From Psococerastis gibbosa (lineage: Eukaryota > Arthropoda > Insecta > Psocodea > Psocidae), in contig OZ020491.1 of the NCBI GenBank assembly GCA_963971405.1, positions 30,741,019 through 30,805,018 on the forward strand: DNA of 64,000 nt. Reading direction: 5' to 3'. This document shows, piece by piece, positions 51,701 to 62,185 of this stretch (position 1 is the stretch's first letter; each line of letters opens with the position of its first letter). The notes under the pieces are model-generated. The model was not told the origin of the DNA and did no database searches. It worked only from the letters and a program-made list of their open reading frames with translations. The position numbers and the translations under genes were made by a program.

Positions 51701-53085
51701 AATCATTATCCTCGATCGATTACTCATTGTAAGCTCAAAATTACAACGTTTTTCCGAAACCTCCTAAAAACCAATATCCCCTCTTCCAACGTCTTTGATA
51801 TTGTCATAAAAACGAAAAGTAAAAAATAACGACCTATAGGAAGTACATTTAACCCCTCCCCACGTCTCCCTACTCAAAATTCCGGCCTGAAGGAAATTTC
51901 CCCCTGTAAGAAAGGCTTTAATGTCTCCCCGAGGGAGAGAGGGAACGGGGTAACTTACATTTTAGACAATCACCGCGCCTTCAGGTATTATGGCCGTGAT
52001 AGAAGTAAGATGTGATTTTTTATGACTTAGGAAACCGAGAAGTGGGGGAGGGGTTTGCATGGGGAAATAAGGGAGAGGGGCGGAAAATGAGGATTTCTAT
52101 GGCAATTTATTTTTTACATCTTGTATCATATAGTATCAGCCGTAAATAATAACTAGATCTTCACAGATACGAGTACGTATCAGTTGTATGTTAATTGTGA
52201 ATTCTTATCCACGGTCCAATGTATTGTGTACCCTGCCATTATTACTGCGTTCTAGAAAATGCAATTCCATCAATTAATTCCGTGCTTTGGGATAGGGGAT
52301 GTCGAGGGACCCAAGAATTAACCATTGGAATTTTTTTACTATGGATTTAGTTATCTTTAGCTAATAATTGATAAATAGGATAACACGTTCGAGAAAACTG
52401 GGACCGGTTCTTTGTACATTATTCAGTAATTTCAGTGCTGAATCTCATGTAAATTTAACTTGAAAATGTATCCTTCTATAGATTTATAGTAAGAAGAACA
52501 ATAAAACTCTCTTATAGTAAGTACTCTATTGACACTTTAATTTACAGTACAATAGCATTACAATACAATAGTAATGGAGATGGCAAAGCGCCAAATATAA
52601 AGATTGCGAAGTTAAACTTCGCGGAGGTTTGCGAGTCCAATTTAACAATGCTCCTTGTCTTTATAAATTCTAACCTATAGTATTGGCATAGCTTGTGAAA
52701 ATATAGCTTGTGAATATATAGCTTGTGAAAACACAATGATTTTTGTTGGAAACATTGACTTGAAGCAACCACGAGAAATTTCAATGTTAAGCAGTGGCGT
52801 AGCCAGAATTTTGTTTTGGGGGTCCGGTTATCAGCCAGCAACGTCTTTGTCGTTATAAATTCTATCCTATGGCATTGGCATAGCTCGTGAAAACACAATG
52901 ATTTTGCCCCAAGTCTGTACATATTTAGCTGCATTTTACATATCTTAAAGCCTGAAGTGTGGGGGACATTTAAAAAAACGGGGACACTCACACCTACAAC
53001 ACGAGGCAACGGGGAGAACTTGTAAGGCCAGCGCCACGCACTGCCAAGTGTGAGCGACTGGATCCTATACTACAAGGTTTCGCCT
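51701..53085. other. unassigned DNA with a Rep-A scrap and hAT-like end motifs
   Basis: A decayed antisense Rep-A 5' part lies at about 52,210-52,420 (CCCTGCCATTATTACTG, GGGACCGGTTCTTTG). A CAGTGGCGTAGCCAGAATTT hAT-like end is at 52,793. The ORF of 155 codons on the minus strand has no recognisable domain. Confidence 0.45.
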
Positions 53086-53088
53086 ACC

Positions 53089-53290
53089 TTAGAAAACTCC
53101 CGATTGAACTGAGAGCGGCGAGAAATGCTTCTAACTTCCCTAAATTGCTTAGAAACCATCTCTTAGAGAAAGCTTTCTACACTGACACTGAGGCACCAGC
53201 ACAATGACAATGACAGAACTACCTGATTTTGACGATACTCTGACGATTTTATTTTATACTTCACATGTATTGTATAATTTAAAGGAAATA
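53089..53290 (+). pseudogene. LINE 3' end
   Basis: LRKLPIELRAARNASNFPKL then LRNHLLEKAFYTDTEAPAQ, stop at about 53,208. The LPxxLRxAxNxxxFxxxLRxHLLxKAFY pattern is a LINE ORF2 end. The 3' UTR (AATGACAGAACTACCTGATT, TTGACGATACTCTGACGATT) matches the tails at 7.6 and 28.2 kb and ends in ATTGTATTGTATTGAATTG. Confidence 0.75.
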
Positions 53291-54552
53291 TATATTGTAT
53301 TGTATTGAATTGGTTGGAAACATTGACTTGAAGCAATCTCGAGAAAAGCAGTGACGTAGCCCGAATTTTGTTGGGGGGGAGGGCGGTCATCATGCATCGT
53401 CAATAAACAACAATTTGCCCATCTACTTGTACCACGGACGACACAAATTACCCAAAGAAATCAAATTGAATGTTACCTTGTCCCAGGATTGAAAGGCAAT
53501 TAAAAAATAACTTTAAAATAATTTTTTATCACTAATAAAAATGGTACAATACAAAATAAGCTAAGTTTAGAGCTGGGCTAGCCTTAGCCGAGCGGAGCCA
53601 CTACAGATGTCCTTCGGAGCCACTCTTGGCTCCGGAGCGTGAGGTTTCCGACCCCTGGTCTAGATCCCAAAACCTGTTAATACTTGTCATCAATGTCCAT
53701 TTCATTATTAGATAGATATAATAGATTGATAGAAAAATAAATATTTCATGCATTTTCACATCGTTTTTCAAGAGCATTATGTCAGAACTCAAGCCGGAGC
53801 ATGTGAGGTCAGTATACAAGTCATATATTAAATTTTTAAAAATTCACAAGGGAATAAAAAAAAACACAAACTAACTTTTTAATATAGGAAAACGAAAGAA
53901 CAGCTATATATTTCTCTGAGGCAGTACCAAACTTTTCAACAATACCTAAAAAAAACACTTCCAAATTAAACCCAAGAACCTTTTAAATTTTGATATTTCA
54001 TAAATTAAACAAAAAAAGGTAGGCAGTACATTTTCACACACATCTTGAATACTCCCTAGTGCGTATCAACCGAGGAAGCGGCGGTCGGACAAATTGCCCC
54101 CGAGAGACGGTAAAATCTACATTAGTGAAAATACTCAGCCATACCAAAACTCCATCTCAGCCTGAATTTTTCAGATTTTTTTGTAAATTGGATAGTCATT
54201 ACTTCGGACGTGGTCTCATTCAAACAAAAGGTTTTTACGGGACACTGGGGCAGGTGGGTCTCATTTTTTATAAAATAAAACCCTCGGGGGTTTTTTCATA
54301 AATGTTTGTGGCGATGTGGGGGATGATTTTTAATTATGTGGGAGTGGCTTTCCACAGTGTAGGTAAATGTTGTTTTTCTACTGTTTGTATTGTAAGCGCT
54401 ATTCTTTTTAATTTGAAATTTATCGGTTGTTGACTGTAACCGAATGACACTTAAGTTATTCAGTCAAGCCCTCTAGTCCTTTTGTAAATAATGGAAAGGG
54501 TGATATGGACATACAGTATATTCAAAACCGACCTCTAGACGTTGCACAAAAC
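53291..54552. other. AT-rich DNA, no supported feature
   Basis: A short CAGTGACGTAGCCCGAATTT hAT-like end near 53,350 with a G run; otherwise nothing recognised. ORFs here are short and low in complexity. Confidence 0.45.
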
Positions 54553-54706
54553 CATGGCCGTGTCCAGAGGGGTGGTCCAAGGGGTTCGGACCCCCTCCCC
54601 AAATAAATTTTCTTATGTAAACCTGTATTGTTTGAAGAATTAATCCATTAATTCATTAAGTAAAAAAATTTTTTGGACCCCCACCCACCGAAATCAAAAC
54701 TCAGTT
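54553..54706. mobile_element. hAT-like MITE-3 copy, one end eroded
   Basis: CATGGCCGTGTCCAG, GGTTCGGACCCCCTCCCCAA, TAATCCATTAATTCATTAAG and ACCGAAATCAAAACTCAG in the reverse order to 26,265-26,441. The last dozen bases of the right end are missing or changed. Confidence 0.7.
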
Positions 54707-54714
54707 GACTTTTT

Positions 54715-55030
54715 CTTCTGATGCCTCTTTTATTGTAGATTGACGATCACCATGGCAATCGTAGTCATGATGACTACAGGCCTACTAGTGTGTAGTGGTT
54801 TTCCGTTGTCTTCTGCATCCTTATGACGTTTACTCTTCAATGAGTTCCTCCGCCTTCGGGGCCATTTTCCAAACTCCAGGACACAAGAGTGCCCGCACAG
54901 TAGAGACTGTGTTTTTCGCCTATCCCGGCTCAAACTCAGTCCCCAATCTGTTCTGTCACCATTACGCCCTTCCATTTTCACCACGAGAAGGTAGAGATTA
55001 CGGATTTTCGCGTCTTCGCCACTGAGACCA
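54715..55030 (+). repeat. Rep-E copy
   Basis: GATTGACGATCACCATGGCA leader, then GTGGTTTTCCGTTGTCTTCT, GCATCCTTATGACGTTTACT, GAGTTCCTCCGCCTTCGGGG, CCTATCCCGG and CCATTACGCCC. Related to 20.46 and 28.89 kb. Confidence 0.6.
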
Positions 55031-57357
55031 TAAGGAATTGATTAGAATCTCATCAGCTACTTTGAAGACCAAGATGACTGCAAGAGTGTTATTGAGTTGG
55101 TAAAAGCCCAGCAAGTCCTGTGAAGCCTGTAGACGGTGAAGTTGATGTAGAAGACAAAGACGAAGAAAATTCTCAATTTTTGAAACAGTACTGTGAAAAA
55201 AGATTTCCACAAGGAACAGAAATTGGGAAAAATTAGAACACTCACGGTGACCCAACACAGTGTACTGTTTTTTAAAAAGAGCAGGTCGGGTCACCCTGTT
55301 TAGTACCCCTGGGCTAGTCTTCTTGCAACGGAAAATCGGTCAAAGATTCAATACATAAATGAATCTTCAATACCCGCATTGTATGCGTTTGTAGAAAACT
55401 TCCGCAAAAGCTATAAGATTTTATAGGCTATTCTGAACGAATTTCCGGCCAACCAACTTTTATTATGCGCTCTACACCGGATATGGGAAGAGTTTTTTTT
55501 CTCCAGATATCTTTAGTCAATTTATTTGAACCGCTGCACTGTATAGTACTGTATTTTAAACTTGGGAGACTAACTGACTATTCATTCTACTGTAAAACAT
55601 TAGGTCAATATAATATAAATTAAAAAAAAAATATATATATATATAATATATATATACTACTTATTTACTTACATACTTACTAACCAACGCCCACCCTTGG
55701 CAGGTCAGCCATTTACTGGAATACCAGGATATTGACAGGGGTTTTATGAAATATTTTTATTTAAGCCTAAATAGTTTTTGGGGAATTTTTTTCTTTTTTA
55801 ACGAAATTTTATTGAATTTTGTTGGGAAAATTTTTGAGTCGACTATTTTTTTGGGATTATTTTTTTATACTAAATTTAATTTAATTTTTGTTTTGAAAAT
55901 ATTTTTTTTGAACCTTCACCCTTTGTCTCTGTGTCTCTAAGTCCAGTATAAAGTTATATTTAGAACAAATGGGACAGTAGAGAGCACCATAAATATTTTT
56001 TTTAATTCAAAGGACACCTTATGCCACAACTCCTATGACCAGTCATTGAAAAATGGTAGCCTACCAGGTGTACACAGGGTTAAAAGAAAAATGGAGCGCT
56101 CAAATGTACTCCCTCTCCTATGTAGAACTCTAGCTCAGTTCTCTACTCAGTCACGATAGTAATGCGTAGGGCAGAATACAGGCATTTAGTGACACTTGTA
56201 TGTAATAAAAAAATAAAATAAGAAATTCAAAAAGATTGTGATGAAGAACCGAATTTAATAATCTTCTAAGAGCGCAGAAAAGATATCTTTTATTTTGGTA
56301 ACACAAGAAGCAAATCACAAATAATGAAATGACGCACCCCCCTTTCTGTCGCCCTCCCTCAAGATTCTTCCGTTACTTTTTTGGTGCTTTAGATTTTAGG
56401 GGTGGAAAAAGAAAAAAGAAAAATAAGATACTTTCACCGCGAAATTTATTCCATCTGATGGAAATCACTTTTGTAAACTTTCTTTTTCGGATTTTCATTG
56501 AAAAAATATTTTTTTATCTACAAAATTTTAAGCCTACAGGCCTGCAACCCTTCTCCCTTGCTTCTTTTTAAATTTGATGAGCGAAAAGTTTTAACGAATA
56601 CTGTGCTTTCTACAACAACTACTATACTCAACCTGGGACCGCCTGCTTCACGTGCTCTCCGAAGAACAGCCATCTAGATAGGGCATAGTTACCCCTAATC
56701 AAAGGTTTGAGACTTGTTCAACCCGAAGATGCAAATGCAAAATTTGCATCAACTTCACACGATTTTCATAAAAAAGCTGCCATCTCTAGGAGAAACTAAC
56801 GAGTGATAAGGGAAAAAGGGTAGACAACAGCGTGCATCCTTTCCACTTGTCGGTGCATTGGAAGCGCCATAAACTAAACAAAATTTCAGCAATGCTGCAG
56901 CTAGCAGACGACATTATTTATGTCGTACCCAACACTCGAGAAGTAGCTGACTCGAACCTGACGGTTGTAAATTTAGGTGGGAAGAAGAAGTTGTTGGGAA
57001 CAAGTACCGCTAGATGAAGCTCTCCGTAAATTATGATGTAGAAGATGGGGTAAAATATTGTAATGCTGAGAAATGTAACTGGAGCAGCTAGGAAAAGTAG
57101 CAGTTTGCCGTCAAAATTGATCAGTGACCTGCATTTTGAAGTCTTATTTTAATTTCTTGTTCTTCGTCTTAGAAAATTAATACGTTCATAAATTAGAAGT
57201 GTTTTCTCCAACCCTTTTGAGACGGATGCTTTTGAACGTTTTCTATAGATATCTATGGAAACTAGCTGTCTGTTATTTCATTTTTTCGACCCGTTTTAAT
57301 CTTCAGCGGTACCTCTTGAGTATATTCAGAGATTTTCTAACGCCAGTTTTCAGCATT
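55031..57357. other. AT-rich DNA with no clear gene
   Basis: Includes (AT)n at about 55,628-55,655. A region near 56,870-56,930 reads LQLADDIIYVVPNTREVAD, which resembles a LINE RT catalytic box, but nothing around it supports that. The short repeat at 56,660-56,740 matches 10-110. Confidence 0.4.
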
Positions 57358-57470
57358 TCTGCTTTAAGCAACCTTGTCAGCCAGGCGAGGGGTGTGAGAC
57401 TGTTTATGAACTTGAGGCACCCTAAGGGCAGACTCCTTCACCTCGGAGGAAAGGGGAGTGGACAACAGTA
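57358..57470 (-). repeat. Rep-B fragment, antisense
   Basis: TTCTGCTTTAAGCAACCTTG, GTCAGCCAGGCGAGGGGTGT, GAGGCACCCTAAGGGCAGAC, CCTCGGAGGAAAGGGGAGTG. Truncated after about 110 bp. Confidence 0.7.
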
Positions 57471-57504
57471 CACAACAGGCAATGTATATATGACTAACCC
57501 TTTG

Positions 57505-57715
57505 TTTAATATTCACAGATATCGTTCATATCCTGGGGAGATCCAGTCCCTACTGCTGAGGTCCTGAAGCGAATGGATACAGAAGTAGAGTCGCTGTTGC
57601 CGGTTAAGAAACAGAAATTAGCATACCTCGGCCATACGATGAGGAACTATAAATATCACTTTCTGATTTTAATAAGGGGAGATAGAAGGGCTGACTGCAC
57701 AAGTCATTTTTGTAC
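57505..57715 (+). pseudogene. LINE C-terminal fragment
   Basis: Frame reads ISWGDPVPTAEVLKRMDTEV, LLPVKKQKLAYLGHTMRNYK and LILIRGDRRA. This is the EVLxRM ... IKxRKLxYLGHxMR block of LINE ORF2 proteins. Both ends are lost. Confidence 0.65.
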
Positions 57716-57825
57716 TTAGTTCTGGGGATTTATGCTTCGATTGTTATTGATTGTTCAATTATATATATACTTACTTACTCAATTACTCAATTATATTTAT
57801 ACTTACTTACTTACATCCTGGGTTA

Positions 57826-57908
57826 AAAATCTGAGGTACTGGTTTGACAAGAACACGACTTCCTTTTTCGGAGCAGCAGTCTCCAAGGTGCAAATCGCCA
57901 TGATGCTA
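57826..57908 (+). pseudogene. LINE internal fragment (LRxWF block)
   Basis: VKNLRYWFDKNTTSFFGAAV and SKVQIAMM. Same block as at 40.26 kb. Short, without continuing frame on either side. Confidence 0.4.
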
Positions 57909-58039
57909 CAATATGTATTTGTATTTTTTGGGTCCCCTGGCTTGAGGGCCGCACCCATGGTTCACCCCTGATTGATGACATACTGCAGATTGTTTCGGGT
58001 CTATATTTCCAACAAGGAGCATGTGTATCCACTAGTGCA

Positions 58040-58485
58040 TATACCAGTGCATTCAGTACATATTAATTAGTGCATTCATTATTAAATATGGATGGAATCC
58101 AAGATGTCTCCCGATACCGCTAACACCACACCCTCCTCATTAGCAGTTTAACATCCGATATTACTGTCGCAAGTTAATTCTCTCATGGCGCCTAATGTCA
58201 TCTCGCTTAAACTTGTGCTTAAATTTGCTGTCATCTCAACAGCAGCGGCACTAACTAACACGATGTCGGGCTCAACAGCCCCTAAATAATTTACTTGAGC
58301 GTTTTGTTGACAGCTTGTTCCCCCCTCCCCCAGCCCGTGGCGCTTAAGGGAAGATGACCTTGGAATGCATTAGCAGAGCATCGTTATCAAATTAGCGAGA
58401 CAATGTAACAAGGAAATTAAAGTAAATAAGAACCCGAAGAGTCTTGGCCTGTGAAAGGCAGCCATTCCTCTCTCGGTTAATTGTA
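58040..58485. other. no recognisable feature
   Basis: Ordinary composition; no ORF or repeat match noticed. A degenerate KKRKL-type LINE scrap begins near 58,490. Confidence 0.4.
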
Positions 58486-58587
58486 AGAGTGCTGATGGTT
58501 AAGAAACGGAAACTAATACACTTCGGCCTTGTCAAGAGAGACAAATTGAATAGTTTTCATTGACTCAGTAAGCTTTTTAGAAAGAAA

Positions 58588-58910
58588 GAATGAAAAGAAA
58601 GAAAGAATGAAAAGAAAGAAAATTGTCTTTATTTTCCACATGGGTAAATTTTGGGTCTTTCGACTGACTCTTACAATCAACCCATAATAAATACTAGTAA
58701 TACAATTTACAATCTTACATAAAATAACAAATTTTAATGAAAAAAAGAGTAAAATATTCAAAAAGTAAATCTGACAGACCATATGCACAACATTTATATA
58801 CAAAAGAGTCGTGAAAAGCAGCAAACATTAAAAAAAATCATTCCTGATGCGGGGGTCTGGCAGAGAGTTCCAAAGCGTCACTGCCTGCACCTGTTCCTAT
58901 AAAACTGACT
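58588..58910 (-). pseudogene. LINE 3' end with (TTTC)n tail
   Basis: Minus strand: VTLWNSLPDPRIRNDFF then stop at about 58,835; AT-rich 3' UTR; then TTTC-type repeats on the minus strand (GAAAGAAAGAATGAAAAGAA on plus). WNSLPD is the common LINE ORF2 end box. Only about 30 codons remain. Confidence 0.7.
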
Positions 58911-58984
58911 GAGAAGAACGTGTCATGCCAGTGTTAAAATGGTCCTAATTATTGTTCTGTGGAATCTTTGAGGCACAAAACAAT

Positions 58985-59275
58985 TCTAAAATCGTTTTGG
59001 AACCAAAAGAGTAAAAATTTGATCACACCACTGGACGCAACGCCTGCAAAAGTTCCCCACAGTAGAAAAGTTTGCCGCCATTTTATGGCTAAATCGCTGA
59101 CAATTACCGAAATCTAGACAATCTCTGAATAAAACAATTTCAAAATCGGTTAGGAGCTTAGAGAGAAAAGAATATAATCGCACCACTGGATGAAAGGCCT
59201 CAAAGTTCCTCACAGAAGAAAAGTTAGCCGCCATTTTGCAGCTGAATCGCTGACAATTACCGAAACCCCCTCTCT
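58985..59275 (+). repeat. imperfect tandem duplication, about 148-bp unit
   Basis: Blocks near 58,988-59,115 and 59,137-59,270 share AAAATCG-TTGGA/G, CACCACTGGA, AGTTCCCCACAG/AGTTCCTCACAG, GCCGCCATTTT and AATCGCTGACAATTACCGAA. No ORF. Confidence 0.75.
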
Positions 59276-60205
59276 GTCTAGACCATCCCCCGTCAGCATC
59301 ACATGATGTGATTCACATCTCCCATACATTGTCCCGAATTGGACACTTAAACGTTCTGGACATGATAATTACAGTGCCGCATTTCGGATGAATGGAACTA
59401 ACAACCGTCCAGACCGAAATTCCAGGAATGGAACAGACGTCGCCAAGCTATTATCTTTTGAAACAATGCCGGTCAGTGTTACTGAAATTATGGGGGGGGG
59501 GAGAGGGGGAAGAATAGGGGCTGGAACTGGAACTGGTGGATTCTGAGGAATGGAGAAAAGAGTGGGGGGATGTTACTGTCAGTAGCAAAAATAAATTAAG
59601 GGATTTAGGTCACGCTGACTCGTCTTTGTACTTGGTTATGTCATGCTTTCACCTGTTACATTACGTCAAAAGTACGTTTGTCTCAGTGCTGGGCTTCGGT
59701 TCAAGACTTCCAGTAATTGTTGAGCTCGTAGTCGGCTCTTTATAATCGTATATATATATATATACTTAGGCTAAGTAAAAATTAGTAAAAATTATGCTAA
59801 ATCCCTTTATATACAAATACTTACTTACAATAACACAATATTGTAATTGTAGTTGTATAATGGTATAAGACTTATCAACTAATTAAATGCACTGGAACAC
59901 GTAGATAAAAAAGTTAATTAAAGGCTAAAATTACTTATCAAAATAATATAAGTACCATCAGTCGCCTTTCTTCTCCTTTTGGCGCAATTTTCCAAACCTA
60001 CGCCTATTTAATACATAGGTTGCTTATAGGCTGTCTGCCGTTGGGCCAGATGGCTGCACCCCCATTCTAAAGGAAGCCTGCTGACGCTTGTACAGCAATG
60101 AGCTAGCCAAATGCAACGGCAGTGGCGTAACTAGACATCAGAATACCAAATGGTGGAAACATGAGCAAGTTGGAGCTAAAGGAGTCTGCCCACTACACCG
60201 TATCA
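59276..60205. other. unassigned DNA
   Basis: G run at about 59,490, (TA)n at about 59,748-59,763, and a CAGTGGCGTAACTAGACATC hAT-like end at 60,121. Nothing coding. Confidence 0.4.
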
Positions 60206-60836
60206 TTTTTTTTTTTTTTTTAAATTGGGGTACAGGTGTTACCTGTGTGCACTTAAGCCTATTGGCCTATTGTGCCCCCTACAACAAAGTATCTACATCA
60301 CTTCTACATGACTTTCTCGAGGCCTATCTCCCTCACGAGAGCCAGGATCTTGAGGGGATTCAGAAGTGGTAGGTCTTTTACATGTAACTGCAAGCTTTCC
60401 GAGCATGCTGCTCTTCTTCGTGCGATTGCATCGCATCGCATCGCAGGTCCTCCGCACCTTCATTGCAGAATCTGCAAGACTATAGTTGTCTCCCTAAGAG
60501 ACTCCAGATATTTAACCCCAGGACCAAAGACGCCAAAGCCTGTTCTTGGTTTGGTACTTCCTAGCCTAGAGCCATCAGTATACCACTTGATTGTGCGACT
60601 ATTGAGAGTTCCTGCTGATTCGCAGCATTCTTTCATTGTCCCTAATATAGTTTCGAATTCCCTCCTAAAACAGTATTTTAGATGTATTCTATCGCTTGCC
60701 ATATCCAGGCAGTGGTCAGACGTAGTCAGAGAGGCTGAGTCTCTCTTAATTGCCCTTCCACTCCTAGTAATGCCATTTCTGCTGAAGTTTCCACTGCAAC
60801 ATGGTGGGGTGGGAAGACACTACGCCGACTAGACCG
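60206..60836 (-). pseudogene. LINE 3' region with start of RNase H domain
   Basis: Minus strand: SDRIHLKYCFRREFETI and TIKWYTDGSRLGSTKPRTGF, then GVFGPGVKYLESL. YTDGS with a following GxG is the first RNase H motif of jockey/I-type ORF2. The rest of the domain is deleted or out of frame; the C-terminal UTR part (60,221-60,420) matches 30.25-30.56 kb. A T run at 60,206-60,221 is the poly(A) tail in antisense. Confidence 0.7.
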
Positions 60837-60884
60837 TTCCGTCACCGACCAGTACCGCCGCGTGCCATGCACGAAACGTTAAGA

Positions 60885-61310
60885 AACATCAGCTTGTCTA
60901 TTATCACTTGTAACCGGTGTAGGTTGACATTGAAGGCGTATATACCGGTTTGTCAATGTCCAATAAATTACAAGGCCGTTGCCAGAATTTTTTTTCGCGT
61001 GGGGTCCATGTTATCATTAATAGAGACGATTTATTATTATTATTATTATTATTTGACGCCACCAGAGGTAAGGTCCGGACCCCCTAGACCCCCCCCCCCT
61101 TCTGGCTGATTACATGCAATAATAATGGCAGGTTACGCAATGTATTGGAGCGTGAATTTTCCATAATTTCCTATATGCATTATATTATATATTATATTAT
61201 AGATTATTATGTGTATAAATAGGAAAGCAATAATGTCCAAATTCCATGGGGTCGTTGGCATTAAACAAGGAACCTATCGATAAAAAGTAGTTCAGGACAT
61301 TATTACTATT
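60885..61310 (+). repeat. Rep-K copy with MITE-3 and Rep-A remnants inside
   Basis: Rep-K left part 60,885-60,968 (TATTATCACTTGTAACCGGT, GTAGGTTGACATTGA); a MITE-3-like piece CAAGGCCGTTGCCAGAATTT from 60,972 to about 61,105; a Rep-A scrap (AATAATGGCAGG, CAATGTATTGGAGCGTGAAT, ATAAATAGGAAAGCA); then Rep-K right part from ATAATGTCCAAATTCCATGG. The Rep-A/Rep-K junction is the same as at 51.59 kb. Confidence 0.65.
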
Positions 61311-61935
61311 AAAGTTAGAACAAGCTTCAACTGAAAAAATTCCATTTAAATCAAGTTTCCAACCTCTACTTTGCGTTTCGTAGTCCGTGTCTCTAGCAAC
61401 TAGGCTACTCTGGACTATAACTTGGAGCGAGGTCTAGACCAATTTCCCAGCAGATTAACTCTCTGCATAAAATAATGAACTTTGCGATCACAAGGGAACA
61501 AAAGCTCGGTAAAACATTGAAAACAAGGTTTTCAGGAAAAACAATGGCTGCCGCTAAGAATGGCGACATTGTCAAACAAATTCTTTTGTTTTGCTACCAC
61601 TCAATAGGCTGGCTACATGACGGTATATACTGTTACATATTGTGTAGAGCAAAAACGGTTACGTCTACAGAATGACGTTGTTGGTGATTTTGTTTGAGAG
61701 CAAGATTGCTGTGGGCAATGTTTTTATGTTTTTGTTATTTTTTTTTATTGTTTATTGCTATTTTAATGGAATACTGGGATTTTGAGAGATACCTATTTAA
61801 AAAAATTTAATTCTTAACTATTACCGTAATGTTTCGCTGGATACGCTCTTGGCCCAGGGTGGCAGATTTTAGGGGCGGCAAATTTTTGGAAAATTTTAAG
61901 AATTTCGGAAGTGGTGCGTGGTGAGCGCGAGTTCC

Positions 61936-62185
61936 TAGTGTCAAAAAATTTGATAGATTCATATCCAAATATAAACATCGCCTTGAAAATATACCTCTGC
62001 ACTTTCAAACCTTTCAGCAGAGGGATCATTTGCAACGCTCGCAAGGATCAAGAACTATTTGCGCTCGACAACCTCACAAAAGAAACTGAACTATCTTGCC
62101 GTATAGGCAATTGCGAAAGATTTAACAATAAGTTTAGATTTAGTAGATGTAATTGTAGACTTTGCGAATAAGAAAGATAGACGTG
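61936..62185 (+). pseudogene. hAT transposase C-terminal (dimerisation) fragment
   Basis: First frame: LIDSYPNINIALKIYLCTF, parallel to the YPNxxIALRIxLxxPV block. After a frameshift: AEGSFATLARIKNYLRSTTS then QKKLNYLAV, a stop, AIAKDL and VDVIVDFANKKDR. The usual block is AERSFSKLKLIKNYLRSTMS and RLxxLAxLSIE, then DFDxxIxxFAxKKAR: a textbook hAT-C end of the type found in DUF4371/ZMYM-like hAT proteins. One frameshift and one stop show it is dead. A possible AATAAA lies near 62,332. Upstream catalytic parts were not seen. Confidence 0.7.

Noticed and set aside
52542-53009. 155-codon minus-strand ORF as a protein gene
   Set aside because: Composition is that of random AT-rich DNA with repeated CFH-LC stretches from a local direct repeat (TAGCTTGTGAA units). 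No domain, no splice context.
56832-57017. LINE reverse transcriptase box LQLADDIIYVV
   Set aside because: Only one motif in a 61-codon ORF, with no RT-like sequence on either side. Left as unproven.
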